DNA from: Roseivirga thermotolerans
Lineage (GTDB): Bacteria > Bacteroidota > Bacteroidia > Cytophagales > Cyclobacteriaceae
Reading direction: 5' to 3'
Assembly: GCF_014653175.1 (NCBI RefSeq)
Contig: NZ_BNAG01000003.1
Coordinates: 434,001-498,000 of the forward strand
DNA: 64,000 nt
Positions 34,580 through 44,181 of this stretch are shown here, one piece after another. Position 1 is the first letter of the stretch. The number at the start of each line of letters is the position of its first letter. Below the pieces are notes generated by a model. It saw only the letters and a list, made by a program, of their open reading frames with translations, ran no database searches and was not told the origin of the DNA. The position numbers were made by a program, and so were the translations under genes.

Positions 34580-35821
34580 CTAGATTGTAGGTTTACTAAA
34601 AAGCTCCCCGTTAATATATACCCTGTCTATCCAGTCAACACCAAAATTATAGCTGATGGAGTTGAGATTTTTACCCGCTTTGGCCACTATAAAATTGGCT
34701 CTTTTTCCTTCAGTAATACTACCAACTTCGTTTTCCAATTCCAGAGCGTAGGCAGCATTGTAGGTTGTGGCATTGAAGGCCTCTTCGGGGAGAAGTCCCA
34801 TGTTTACTGCGGCCAGGCTATTGGCCAGGCTTAGGTTGAAAGAGGGCGCGGAACCCGGATTAAAATCGGAAGCGATGACAAGTGGCAAACCGCTATCAAT
34901 AATTTTGCGACCTGGCGTGTAGGGAATTCGGATAAAGAAGGAGCAGCCGGGCAAGGCAACCGGTATGGTGTCTGAATCTTTGAGTAGGTTGATTTCGCTT
35001 TCGCTCAAAACCTCCAGATGGTCTACTGTTAAGGCGTTGTATTCTATAGCCTTTTCTATACCTCCGATTGAATTGAATTGGTTGACATGAACCTTGGCTC
35101 TAAGGTCAAATTTTTCTCCTGCCTCCAGAATTCTGGACATTTGCTCTACAGTATAGTATCCTTCTTCGCAAAAACAATCAATATAGTCGGCCAATTGCTG
35201 GGAGTATATTTCGGGTAACATTTCTTGAATTAGGCTACTCATGTATTTTTCCTTGTCCTTATCGGGAAAGGCATGGGCGCCCAAAAAGGTGGCTTTAATG
35301 GGAATAGGGAACTGTTGTGCCAGTTGATTTACTACTTGCAGCATTTTAATTTCTGCTTCCATGCTTAGTCCATAGCCACTTTTTATTTCAATAGCCCCGG
35401 TTCCCGAACCAATAGCTTCTTGTAGCCTGAGAGAAGCCCGTTCTGTTAACTCAGAAAGGCTCATTTTCTGCAGTTTTCTGGCCGAGTTGAGTATGCCGCC
35501 ACCTGCTTCAGCAATCGACTGGTAGTCCATGCCCTTGATTTTCATTACAAATTCTTCATCCCGGTCTTCGGCAAAAACAAGGTGAGTGTGCGAATCTACA
35601 AATGTGGGGCAAACCATTCTGCCATTCAGGTCTATGATTTCGGTAGCAGCCGATGCAGCAAAATCATCCATTGAACCGTATGAGGAAATAAGACCGTTTT
35701 CTACGGCCATCCAGGCATTTTCTATAGTAGGTACATCGGCCATCATGGCACCCCTTAATATGTTAGTGCCCGATTCTCTTACCTGAATAAGCCGGCCAAT
35801 ATTGATAAAGGTTTTTGTCAT
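34580..35821 (-). CDS. hutI: Imidazolonepropionase
   Basis: 413 residues. The metal-binding start DSHTHLVFAEDRDEEF (His78, His80) and later motifs EIKSGYGLSMEAEIKML, TFLGAHAFP, DCFCEEGYYTVEQM, VHVNQF and ASDFNPGSAP match HutI throughout. It opens imidazolonepropionate to N-formimino-L-glutamate, the third step of histidine degradation, in the cytoplasm. It is the most distal hut gene, separated from hutU by 175 bases with inverted repeats. A formiminoglutamase is not in the window. Confidence 0.97.
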   Translation of the reverse strand: MTKTFINIGRLIQVRESGTNILRGAMMADVPTIENAWMAVENGLISSYGSMDDFAASAATEIIDLNGRMVCPTFVDSHTHLVFAEDRDEEFVMKIKGMDYQSIAEAGGGILNSARKLQKMSLSELTERASLRLQEAIGSGTGAIEIKSGYGLSMEAEIKMLQVVNQLAQQFPIPIKATFLGAHAFPDKDKEKYMSSLIQEMLPEIYSQQLADYIDCFCEEGYYTVEQMSRILEAGEKFDLRAKVHVNQFNSIGGIEKAIEYNALTVDHLEVLSESEINLLKDSDTIPVALPGCSFFIRIPYTPGRKIIDSGLPLVIASDFNPGSAPSFNLSLANSLAAVNMGLLPEEAFNATTYNAAYALELENEVGSITEGKRANFIVAKAGKNLNSISYNFGVDWIDRVYINGELFSKPTI

Positions 35822-35918
35822 AAGCTTGGGTTTGGTTGCATACGAATTGCGTACAACTCAATGATTAGATGAAACCTGATTTTAATTTACAATTAATCGA
35901 CTCTCTTATCTAAGAATG

Positions 35919-35994
35919 GCAGCAATTTGTAGTTATACTGCTTAAAGTCTAATGTCGGATTAAGGCGTTTTTCATCATTGACATACATTGCTGC
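35919..35994. repeat. Nested inverted repeats in the hutU-hutI gap
   Basis: GCAGCAAT (35919-35926) and ATTGCTGC (35987-35994) are perfect 8-bp arms; ATGTC and GACAT pair inside them. It lies directly after the hutU stop. It could be an RNA processing or partial termination signal within the hut operon. Confidence 0.4.
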
Positions 35995-35996
35995 AA

Positions 35997-38015
35997 TTAC
36001 TCAAAGAGTCCGTTTAGCAACTCCTTGTCTACTAAATTTGGTTGAGTAACTTTTAGTTTCGGTTCGGCCTTCATGGCTCTTTCAATGGTACTCATTGCGT
36101 GTGGATTTCTGGCCCAGTTTCTTCTGGCAATTCCGTTGTTTACATCCCAAAAAAGCATGCTTTTTAGTTTGTCATCGGCTTCTGAACTGCCATCGAGTAG
36201 CATGCCAAAACCTCCGTTGATTACTTCACCCCAGCCAACGCCACCGCCATTGTGTAGCGAAACCCAGGTGGCTCCTCTAAAGGCATCGCCCACAAAGTTG
36301 TGAACGGCCATATCGGCCGTAAACTGCGAGCCGTCATAAATATTGGAAGTCTCGCGGTATGGAGAGTCGGTACCCGATACATCGTGATGATCTCTTCCTA
36401 AGACCACAGGTCCAATTTCTCCTTTACGAATGGCCTCATTAAATGCTGAAGCTATGCGCATGCGCCCTTCTGCATCGGCATAGAGAATTCTGGCCTGAGA
36501 GCCTACAACGAGCTTATTTTTCTTGGCCTCTTTAACCCAGTGAAGGTTGTCAGAGAGTTGTGGTTTAATTTCTTCTGGTGCTTCATTGAGCATTTGTTGT
36601 AGCACCTTAGCGGCAATGGCATCGGTTTTGTCTAAATCTTCCGGTTTGCCAGAAGTACATACCCATCGGAAAGGCCCGAAGCCATAGTCGAAACAGAGCG
36701 GTCCCATAATGTCTTGTACATAACTTGGGTATTTATATCCTCCGCCTCCAACTCCTTCTCCGGCCGTTGATGTACTAAACACATCGGCCCCGGCTCTTCC
36801 GGCTTCTAGCAAGAAGGCATTGCCATAATCGAAGAAGTAAGTACCATTGGAGGTGTGTTTATTGATGGCAGCGGCATGTCTTCGCAAACTCGCGTATACG
36901 GCCTCTTTGAATTGTTCAGGGCCGCTGGCCATTAGGTTGTTGGCTTCTTCATAGTCCATGCCTACGGGATAATAGCCTCCGGCAAAGGGATTGTGCAAAG
37001 AGGTTTGATCAGACCCGATATCGATTTTTATACCGGCCTCATGAAATCCCTCCCAAACCTCAACTATGTTGCCCAGATAAGCAAATGAAGTGTTTTGGCC
37101 ATTCTTTCTAGCTGTTTCTACCTGGGCAATTAGTTGGTCAATTCTATCAATAACCACATCTACCCAGCCTTGTTCCTGCCGTTTGTACGCAGCCTTTGGG
37201 TTAACTTCTGCCGTTACTGAAACGAGTCCGGCAATTTTGGCGGCTTTGGGCTGGGCTCCGCTCATTCCTCCTAAACCGGAAGTCACAAACAGTAATCCGC
37301 TAAAGTTGCCATCGGGACGTTTCATACGGGCTGCATTGAGCACCGTAATGGTTGTGCCGTGCACAATACCTTGCGGGCCAATGTACATGTACGATCCGGC
37401 TGTCATTTGTCCATACTGGGTTACGCCCAGTGCATTGAATTTTTCCCAGTCATCCGGTTTGGAGTAGTTGGGAATCATCATACCATTAGTTACTACCACT
37501 CGCGGGGCATTTTGGGAAGAGGGGAAAAGTCCCATGGGGTGACCGGAGTACATAACCAATGTCTGTTCATCGGTCATTTCGGCCAGGTATTGCATAGTGA
37601 GCCGGTATTGCGCCCAGTTTTGGAAAACTGCCCCATTGCCGCCATAGGTAATGAGTTCGTAAGGGTGTTGGGCAACCCGATGGTCCAGGTTGTTCTGAAT
37701 CATGAGCATGATGGCCCGGGCCTGGTCCGATTTGCCCGGATACTCCTTTAGGCTTCTGGCTTTAATCTCATGTTTGGGCATAAACCGGTACATGTAAATA
37801 CGGCCGAATTGGTTGAGCTCTTGCAGAAACTCAGTGGCCAGAGTTTTGTGCCATGCCTCAGGAAAATAGCGAAGGGCATTTTGCAGTGCCAGCTTTTTCT
37901 CCGGAGCGTTCAGTATTTCTTTTCTCTTAGGGGCTCGGTTTACAGAAGCGTCTAATGTCGGATTTTCAGGCAGCTGAGAAGGAATTCCCTGCAATATTTC
38001 TTCTTGAAAAGTCAT
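35997..38015 (-). CDS. hutU: Urocanate hydratase
   Basis: 672 residues from MTFQEEILQGIP. This start leaves 10 bases after the hutH stop, while an upstream frame start at 38048 would overlap hutH by 23 bases. Urocanase motifs include YSGHPMGLFPS, GQMTAGSYMYIGPQGIVHGT, VTSGLGGMSGAQPKA, GSDQTSLHNPFAGGYYP and the active-site region FDYGFGPFRWVCTSG. It adds water to urocanate to form imidazolonepropionate, using tightly bound NAD. It is longer than the approximately 550-residue proteobacterial enzyme, as is usual in this phylum. Confidence 0.97.
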   Translation of the reverse strand: MTFQEEILQGIPSQLPENPTLDASVNRAPKRKEILNAPEKKLALQNALRYFPEAWHKTLATEFLQELNQFGRIYMYRFMPKHEIKARSLKEYPGKSDQARAIMLMIQNNLDHRVAQHPYELITYGGNGAVFQNWAQYRLTMQYLAEMTDEQTLVMYSGHPMGLFPSSQNAPRVVVTNGMMIPNYSKPDDWEKFNALGVTQYGQMTAGSYMYIGPQGIVHGTTITVLNAARMKRPDGNFSGLLFVTSGLGGMSGAQPKAAKIAGLVSVTAEVNPKAAYKRQEQGWVDVVIDRIDQLIAQVETARKNGQNTSFAYLGNIVEVWEGFHEAGIKIDIGSDQTSLHNPFAGGYYPVGMDYEEANNLMASGPEQFKEAVYASLRRHAAAINKHTSNGTYFFDYGNAFLLEAGRAGADVFSTSTAGEGVGGGGYKYPSYVQDIMGPLCFDYGFGPFRWVCTSGKPEDLDKTDAIAAKVLQQMLNEAPEEIKPQLSDNLHWVKEAKKNKLVVGSQARILYADAEGRMRIASAFNEAIRKGEIGPVVLGRDHHDVSGTDSPYRETSNIYDGSQFTADMAVHNFVGDAFRGATWVSLHNGGGVGWGEVINGGFGMLLDGSSEADDKLKSMLFWDVNNGIARRNWARNPHAMSTIERAMKAEPKLKVTQPNLVDKELLNGLFE

Positions 38016-38025
38016 GACGGATGGT

Positions 38026-39582
38026 TTAATAGTTTTCAAATTCAACATGGAATGGGCTTTCTTTCTGAGCCATTTCAGATTGCGTCAATGCAATTAGCTT
38101 GCGTTCTGTAATAATGGTACGAGCCTTCTGAATATCGTCTGCGAAGATGCGGTCTTTGTCGGCATGGTCTATTTTGGTTCTTACATAGGCGTGGCAGGCC
38201 TCTAAGGCAGGACCCGACCTGAGTGGTCTTCGGAAGTCGAAGGCCTGAGCGGCACAAAGTAATTCTATGGCCAGTATTTGTTCCAGGTTGCCTATAATCT
38301 GTAGTGCTTTTCTTCCACTAATGGAGCCCATGCTCACATGGTCTTCTTGGCCAAGAGAGGTTGGAATGGAGTCGGCACTGGCCGGAAAGCACAGGCTTTT
38401 ATTTTCTGAAACCAAAGCAGCCGATGTGTATTGCGGAAGCATAAAACCGGAGTTTATGCCTGTGTCGTTCATAAGTAATTGAGGCAAGCCCTCTACTTTA
38501 CCTTCCAGAGACAGATAAATTCTTCGATCTGAAATGTTGCCAATTTCAGCAGCCGCTAAAGCGGCATAGTCCAGCGGCAGGGCCATTGGCTGACCATGAA
38601 AGTTTCCCCCACTAATGGTTTCTTCAGCACTAAGTATAATAGGGTTGTCTGTTACCGCATTGAGTTCTACTTCCAACAGCTCTTTTAGGTGCAGCCAAGC
38701 GTTGCGTGAGGAACCATGCACCTGGGGTATACACCGCAAGGAGTAGGGGTCTTGTACACGGCCACAGTTTATATGAGCATTTAGAATTTCCGATCCTTCC
38801 AATAGCACTCTTATTCTATGCGCAACGTGCCGGTTGCCCTTAAAAGGTCTTATTTCATGAAGTCTGGGGCTAAACGGTTTTGCACTTCCCATTAGTGCTT
38901 CAATCATCATTGCACCTATGATATCGGCATGGCTCAGGCAGTTGTACAGCCGGTCTACCACCATTACGGCATGTGCAGCTATAAATTGGGTACCGTTAAT
39001 GAGGGCCAAACCTTCTTTGGGACCTAGAGCTACGGGTTGGAGTCCGGTAATCTGAAAAAGACGCTCAGTGCTCATTCTTTCACCCTTAAAATATACCTCG
39101 CCCAGTCCAATTAAGGGGAGGAAAAGATGGGCAAGGGGAGCTAGATCGCCCGAAGCTCCTACCGAGCCTTGCTCAGGAACAACCGGGATGGCTTGATTGT
39201 CGATGTGCCAAATAATGCGCTCAATAGTGCTTAATTGGATACCTGAAAAGCCTTGAGCCAGGGAGTGGGCCTTAAGAATAAGCATGAGTTGGGCAATGGT
39301 GGGGTCAATTGGTTTGCCAACGCCTACACTATGACTTTTCAGAATGTTGTATTGAAGTTCCCTGGTGTCTTTGGCCGATATTTTAGTGGTGCACAGTGGG
39401 CCAAAGCCTGTATTGATGCCATACACGGTTCGTTCTCCGGAAACAATATCTTCTACGGCCTGAGCGCTCTTCTCAACCTGTTCGATCGATGATGCCGACA
39501 AGGTGCCTTTTGTTTCCCCTTTTGCTATTTGAAGTGCCTTTCCTACAGTGAGAAAGTCAATTCCGTAATTAAAATGTTCCAT
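38026..39582 (-). CDS. hutH: Histidine ammonia-lyase
   Basis: 518 residues. The Ala143-Ser144-Gly145 triad in VGASGDLAPLAH forms the MIO electrophile; other family motifs are VYGINTGFGPL, KEGLALINGTQF, NPIILSAEETISGGNFHGQP and SLGQEDHVSMG. It deaminates L-histidine to urocanate. As first gene of hutH-hutU-hutI it should carry the operon promoter. Its leader holds a 50-base inverted repeat, and a LysR-type gene is divergent 239 bases upstream. Confidence 0.98.
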   Translation of the reverse strand: MEHFNYGIDFLTVGKALQIAKGETKGTLSASSIEQVEKSAQAVEDIVSGERTVYGINTGFGPLCTTKISAKDTRELQYNILKSHSVGVGKPIDPTIAQLMLILKAHSLAQGFSGIQLSTIERIIWHIDNQAIPVVPEQGSVGASGDLAPLAHLFLPLIGLGEVYFKGERMSTERLFQITGLQPVALGPKEGLALINGTQFIAAHAVMVVDRLYNCLSHADIIGAMMIEALMGSAKPFSPRLHEIRPFKGNRHVAHRIRVLLEGSEILNAHINCGRVQDPYSLRCIPQVHGSSRNAWLHLKELLEVELNAVTDNPIILSAEETISGGNFHGQPMALPLDYAALAAAEIGNISDRRIYLSLEGKVEGLPQLLMNDTGINSGFMLPQYTSAALVSENKSLCFPASADSIPTSLGQEDHVSMGSISGRKALQIIGNLEQILAIELLCAAQAFDFRRPLRSGPALEACHAYVRTKIDHADKDRIFADDIQKARTIITERKLIALTQSEMAQKESPFHVEFENY

Positions 39583-39605
39583 GTTTTTCCAGATTACTTT
39601 CGGTC

Positions 39606-39655
39606 ATTCCGGAAATCTTCTTCTTGAAATTTCAAAAGAAGAAATTGCCCGGAAT
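39606..39655. promoter_or_regulatory. 50-base imperfect inverted repeat in the hutH leader
   Basis: Outer arms ATTCCGG (39606-39612) and CCGGAAT (39649-39655) enclose CTTCTT/AAGAAG and a central palindrome TTGAAATTTCAA (39624-39635). It ends 24 bases before the hutH start codon. It may be a LysR-type binding region or, as RNA, a large hairpin controlling hut expression. Confidence 0.5.
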
Positions 39656-39752
39656 CTCAGTATCGATTGAGCTACCGTATGAAATAGGCCATTTGAAAAG
39701 ATATGGTCTGTTTTTCCGGCATGACTTTCTAATACTTTTATCAAGTTTTAAT

Positions 39753-39760
39753 CAAAATTA
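39753..39760 (-). promoter_or_regulatory. Candidate -7 element of the hut operon
   Basis: TAATTTTG on the minus strand fits TAnnTTTG. Use of this site would give a leader of roughly 165 bases containing the 50-base inverted repeat. No -33 TTTG at the standard spacing was found. Confidence 0.35.
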
Positions 39761-39821
39761 CCTTCTTCACTTAATTCTTAAAAATGATTTATTTTTATGT
39801 TTTAATAACTAATAGTGATTA

Positions 39822-40694
39822 ATGGAATTAAGGCATTTAAGGTATTTTCTCACACTGGGTAAGGAGTTGCATTTTGCCAAAGCTGCTGAGAAGCTGTACA
39901 TCACTCAACCGGCTCTTACCAAGCAAATTCAGCAGTTGGAAGAGGAGTTAAAGGTGAAGCTTTTTGAGCGCACCAAACGAAGGGTTAAGCTTACGGTAGC
40001 CGGTGAATATTTACTTACCGAAGCGGAGTACATGCTTAATCATTTAGAGCAGGTAGTAGAGGCTACGCAACGGAAGGCGGAAGGTGAGGAGGGAGAAGTT
40101 CGGATTGGCTTTGTGGGGTCGGCTATGCAAAATATTATTCCCAACTTGCTTGAAAAACTTCACCAGAAGCACCCAGGAATTCATACTTCTTTGCAGGAAT
40201 TGAACAATAGAGACCAGTTGGATGCCCTTAGGCATGATAAGCTCGATATTGCCTTTGTGCGCTTAGTTACTGTGCCGAAAGAGCTGGAAACCCAAGTGGT
40301 TTTTGAAGATTCCTTTTCGCTGGTAGTGTCGAAAACACATCCGGTGAGCAGAAGTAATTTTTCCAGCCTGACGCAATTCAGAAAAGAAAATTTCATTCTT
40401 TTTTCGAATGACTACAGTCAGGAGTATTACGACAACATCATGAGTATTTTCACCGATCATGGATTTGAGCCCAAGGTCTCCCATCGGTCAGTTCAGGCCA
40501 ACAGCATTTTCCGTTTGGTAGAAAAGCGATTGGGTGTAGCTATTGTGCCCAGTGCTTTGCAAAGCGGTGTAAACCTGGATATTGAGTTTATTTCATTGGC
40601 CCACCTGAGGCAAAGAACGCAACTGATGGCGGTTTGGCATAAACAGAACCGAAATGAAGCTTTAGGCAAGTTTTTGGAGTTATTGTCTGACTAA
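39822..40694 (+). CDS. LysR family transcriptional regulator
   Basis: 290 residues. The winged HTH is at about 1-60 (MELRHLRYFLTLGKELHF, then ITQPALTKQIQQLEEEL) and the effector domain at about 90-290 (GEVRIGFVGSAMQNIIPNL, LDIAFVRL, GVAIVPSALQSG). It is divergent from hutH, the classical arrangement for a LysR regulator and its target, so control of histidine degradation, perhaps sensing urocanate, is inferred. Hut operons elsewhere more often use GntR-type HutC or HutP. The gap contains the inverted repeat at 39606-39655. Confidence 0.94.
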   Translation: MELRHLRYFLTLGKELHFAKAAEKLYITQPALTKQIQQLEEELKVKLFERTKRRVKLTVAGEYLLTEAEYMLNHLEQVVEATQRKAEGEEGEVRIGFVGSAMQNIIPNLLEKLHQKHPGIHTSLQELNNRDQLDALRHDKLDIAFVRLVTVPKELETQVVFEDSFSLVVSKTHPVSRSNFSSLTQFRKENFILFSNDYSQEYYDNIMSIFTDHGFEPKVSHRSVQANSIFRLVEKRLGVAIVPSALQSGVNLDIEFISLAHLRQRTQLMAVWHKQNRNEALGKFLELLSD

Positions 40695-40824
40695 GGTCTA
40701 CTTCTTTGAAAGAGAGCACTCTTGGGGCATCGCATGCCATAAGTTATTGATCTAACTACCGTTTTTAGAATGGATAATAACCAGAAATGCATTTTAAACT
40801 ACTGCATTTAAGGAACGAACTGAT

Positions 40825-40832
40825 TAAATTTG
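40825..40832 (+). promoter_or_regulatory. -7 element of the desaturase gene
   Basis: TAAATTTG fits TAnnTTTG and lies 43 bases upstream of the start. The palindrome AAATGCATTT (40785-40794) and a half copy TGCATTT (40803-40809) lie just upstream and could bind a lipid-responsive regulator. Confidence 0.45.
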
Positions 40833-40875
40833 TGTGTTACTAACTCATAGAATAATTTAGAATACCATCTGTTTC

Positions 40876-41925
40876 ATGCAGCATTCACCTTCAGAAAGAA
40901 TAGTACTAGCCAAAGAGAAGATTCTGGCTTTAAAAAAATACGCACAGGAACATAAAGCCAAGGCTACTATACAAATCATCAATTCGTTTTTACCTTTTCT
41001 TGGCCTTTGGACGTTGATGTACATTAGCCTAGATTACAGTTATTGGATTACCCTTGGGCTGGGAGTAGTTAATGCCTTTTTCCTGGTTCGAATTTTCATC
41101 ATTCAGCACGACTGCGGTCATCAGTCTTTCCTGAGAAACCGAAAGGCTCAGAAAATCATTGGCTACATATGCAGTTATTTCTCCGCTATACCATTCAACT
41201 ACTGGTCCAAGTCGCACAATGTGCACCACAAGCACAATGGTCAGTTAGAAATGAGAGATATAGGGGATGTGACCACCATGACTGTTGAAGAATTTAAGCA
41301 AATGAGTCGATGGGGCCGACTGAAGTACAGAATTTACAGATCGCCCATTGTAATGTTTTTGATTGGCCCGGTGTATTACCTTTTTATTCATAACCGCATT
41401 GCTTTTATTAAACTACCCATGTTTCAGAAAGCCAAAAAGTGGTTGGTGCTCAACAACTTTGTAATGCTGGCCATCTTTGTGTTTTTTGGGTTCTTACTGG
41501 GCTGGGAAAAATTCCTGCTGGTACACCTGACCATATTGGTGTTGTTTTCCATTATCGCCATCTGGTTTTTTTATGTGCAACATCAACATGAGTATACCTA
41601 CAAACAGTGGATGAAAAATTGGGACTATGTGACCTCTGCACTCAAAGGCAGTACTTACTATAAGGTTCCCCGATTGTTCAATTGGCTAACGGGAAACATT
41701 GGTATACACCATGTGCATCATCTAAACCCGTTTATTCCCAACTACAATCTCAAGAAATGTATTGAGGAGAACCCATGGTTGAATAAGTACACCACCACTA
41801 TCAACTTTAGGCAAAGTTTAACGCTCATTACCAACAAGCTTTGGGACGAAGCCGAGCAGCGCATGATTAGCTTCCGCGAGTTTTACCGTAAGGAAAAAAT
41901 GCAGGCTATAAGGGTTAGATCTTAA
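40876..41925 (+). CDS. Fatty acid desaturase
   Basis: 349 residues with several membrane helices (about 32-75, 155-175, 200-240). The three histidine boxes of membrane di-iron desaturases are present: HDCGH (78-82), HNVHHKH (114-120) and HHVHH near residue 280. It would insert a double bond into membrane acyl chains, using oxygen and a reduced electron donor, as in cold adaptation. It stands alone; a downstream terminator is not obvious. The regiochemistry cannot be read from the sequence. Confidence 0.93.
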   Translation: MQHSPSERIVLAKEKILALKKYAQEHKAKATIQIINSFLPFLGLWTLMYISLDYSYWITLGLGVVNAFFLVRIFIIQHDCGHQSFLRNRKAQKIIGYICSYFSAIPFNYWSKSHNVHHKHNGQLEMRDIGDVTTMTVEEFKQMSRWGRLKYRIYRSPIVMFLIGPVYYLFIHNRIAFIKLPMFQKAKKWLVLNNFVMLAIFVFFGFLLGWEKFLLVHLTILVLFSIIAIWFFYVQHQHEYTYKQWMKNWDYVTSALKGSTYYKVPRLFNWLTGNIGIHHVHHLNPFIPNYNLKKCIEENPWLNKYTTTINFRQSLTLITNKLWDEAEQRMISFREFYRKEKMQAIRVRS

Positions 41926-42058
41926 CCTGATTGAAAAGGGGGGCTGTAGTTGTTGACTTTATAGCTCAGCAATTTGGCTTAGGCTAGCGAACTTCTTTTT
42001 TTGATACCCCTCACTTTCTCTGCCTTATTGCTCACGTTTCGGGTGGGTTAACGCACAG

Positions 42059-42514
42059 TTAGTCCACAATGACCGCAATACACTCCACCTCAACAGAAGC
42101 GCCTAAGGCCAAACCTTCGGCTCCAAAGGCTGACCGGGCCGGTTTTTTACCGGGAAAGTACTCCACATAAACCTTGTTGAAGTCGCTCCAACGATTAATA
42201 TCATCTATAAAAACTGTGAACTTAATGGCATGTTCCAGTGAGCTGCCATGTGCTTCCAGCACTTTTTTAATATTCTCCATGGTTTGTCGTGCTTCTGCCT
42301 CCAGCCCGCCTTCAACCAACTCCATTTTGCCCGGTTTCATACCAATAACTCCTGAAAGGTAAAGCATGTTATCTACCCGAACAGCATCGCTAAAGGGCAA
42401 GCCTAAAGCCGCCATTTCTTCCGACTGATAGTGTTCAATTATTGGGCTGCGACTGGCAGTGTTACAAGACATAAAGAAAATTAATACAAACGATAGGCTG
42501 AAGAGTGGTTTCAT
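42059..42514 (-). CDS. RidA family lipoprotein
   Basis: 151 residues from MKPLFSLSF, giving lipobox FFMSC (Cys17); an upstream in-frame start at 42541 adds nine residues before the signal. The mature part is a YjgF/RidA domain: YLSGVIGMKPG, MENIKKVLEAHGSSLEHAIKFTVFI, then PARSAFGAEGLALGASVEVECIAV, which keeps the Arg and Glu typical of enamine/imine deaminases. RidA proteins are normally cytoplasmic; a lipid-anchored exported form is less usual. It is divergent from glpK with 56 bases between the start codons. Confidence 0.9.
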   Translation of the reverse strand: MKPLFSLSFVLIFFMSCNTASRSPIIEHYQSEEMAALGLPFSDAVRVDNMLYLSGVIGMKPGKMELVEGGLEAEARQTMENIKKVLEAHGSSLEHAIKFTVFIDDINRWSDFNKVYVEYFPGKKPARSAFGAEGLALGASVEVECIAVIVD

Positions 42515-42570
42515 AGGTTTCTTGAGATCATTTAAAATCATAATTTAGGAATTGATCAATAAAACTTCCC

Positions 42571-44058
42571 ATGTCTGACTATATCATTACCATTGATGCC
42601 GGTACAACCAGCGAAAGGGCCATACTTTTCGATAAAAGGGGGCAAGTTGTGAGCACCTCACAGCGTGAATTTCAACAGTTTTACCCAAAGCCCGGTTGGG
42701 TAGAACATAGCCCATTGGAGATATGGGAGACACAGAAGTTTACCATCAATGATGTACTGGAAAAACAAGGAGTATCGGCTCAGGATATTGCGGCAATTGG
42801 TATTACCAATCAGCGCGAAACCACCCTGGTGTGGGACCGGAAAACAGGCAAATCCATATATAAAGCCATAGTATGGCAAGACAGACGAACCGCAGGGTAC
42901 TGCGAAGAGCTAAAGGCTGCAGGACATGCCGAGCTCATTCAGCAAAAAACGGGCTTGTTGATTGACGCCTATTTTTCTGCATCTAAAATTCGCTGGATTC
43001 TTGATCAGGTGGAGGGTGCCCTGGAACGAGCAGAAAACGGGGAGTTAGCCTTTGGTACGGTAGACTCCTGGTTGCTGTGGAAGTTGACCAACGGAAAGGT
43101 GCATGCTACCGATGTTAGTAACGCCAGCCGCACCATGTTGTTTAATATACATAATTTGACATGGGACGATGAACTACTCGACTTATTTGATATTCCTAAG
43201 GCCATGTTGCCGGAAGTGAAGCAGAGCAGCGACCTCTATGGGCATACCGCCAAAGAACACTTTGGAGCAGAAATACCCATTGCCGGTATTGCAGGAGACC
43301 AACAGTCTGCCCTTTTTGGGCAAATGTGTACTGAGCCGGGCATGGTAAAAAACACTTATGGTACAGGCTGTTTCTTAGTAATGAACACCGGAAAAAAAGC
43401 TATAACCTCTAAACATAAACTACTTACCACCATAGCCTGGCAGGTAAATGGAGAGGTAAGTTATGCTTTGGAAGGCAGTATTTTTATTGGAGGTGCCATT
43501 GTGCAGTGGCTCCGCGATAATGTGCATTTTGTGGAGTCTTCGGCTGAGATAGAATCTCTGGCGCGCAGTGTAGAAGACAACGGTGGAGTATATTTTGTAC
43601 CCGGTTTTGTGGGGCTGGGTGCTCCCCATTGGGACCAATATTCTACGGGACTAATGATTGGGTTAACCAGGGGTACTCAAAAAGGGCATATAGCCCGAGC
43701 CGCTCTGGAAGCTCTGGCTCTTCAAAGTATGGAGGTGATCACTACAATGGCGCTAGATTCGGGGATTGACTTAAAGGAATTGCGGGTAGACGGAGGGGCA
43801 TCGGCCAATGATTTATTAATGCAGATCCAGAGCGATGTGACCGGGCTGGATATTGTTAGGCCGGAGATTGTAGAGACCACCGCTCAGGGAGCGGCATTTT
43901 TGGCCGGATTGGCCGTTGGCTTTTGGGAGAATATGGATGAGATCAGAGCCATCTGGAAAGCCGATAAGCACTTTAGCCCTTCAGGAAAAGACGTAGAAAA
44001 ATTAAAACACAACTGGACACGGGCAGTTGAAAGAGCAAAAGCGTGGGTGGAAGAGTGA
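42571..44058 (+). CDS. glpK: Glycerol kinase
   Basis: 495 residues, the family length. FGGY-kinase motifs include [53 protein letters not shown] and [12 protein letters not shown], with the C-terminal signature [11 protein letters not shown] and [15 protein letters not shown]. It phosphorylates glycerol to sn-glycerol 3-phosphate with ATP. It is followed 123 bases later by glpD, making the two-step glycerol pathway. No glycerol facilitator gene is seen next to it. Confidence 0.98.
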   Translation: MSDYIITIDAGTTSERAILFDKRGQVVSTSQREFQQFYPKPGWVEHSPLEIWETQKFTINDVLEKQGVSAQDIAAIGITNQRETTLVWDRKTGKSIYKAIVWQDRRTAGYCEELKAAGHAELIQQKTGLLIDAYFSASKIRWILDQVEGALERAENGELAFGTVDSWLLWKLTNGKVHATDVSNASRTMLFNIHNLTWDDELLDLFDIPKAMLPEVKQSSDLYGHTAKEHFGAEIPIAGIAGDQQSALFGQMCTEPGMVKNTYGTGCFLVMNTGKKAITSKHKLLTTIAWQVNGEVSYALEGSIFIGGAIVQWLRDNVHFVESSAEIESLARSVEDNGGVYFVPGFVGLGAPHWDQYSTGLMIGLTRGTQKGHIARAALEALALQSMEVITTMALDSGIDLKELRVDGGASANDLLMQIQSDVTGLDIVRPEIVETTAQGAAFLAGLAVGFWENMDEIRAIWKADKHFSPSGKDVEKLKHNWTRAVERAKAWVEE

Positions 44059-44181
44059 TAGTTGAAATGCCTCGATTTATGGTCAATAGCGGTATTCTTA
44101 CCACCAGGCCGAATTTGATTAGCGGGGAATTTAATTCTTGACATTAGGTGTTAGATCGCTGGAATATAAAGTAGGGCAATT

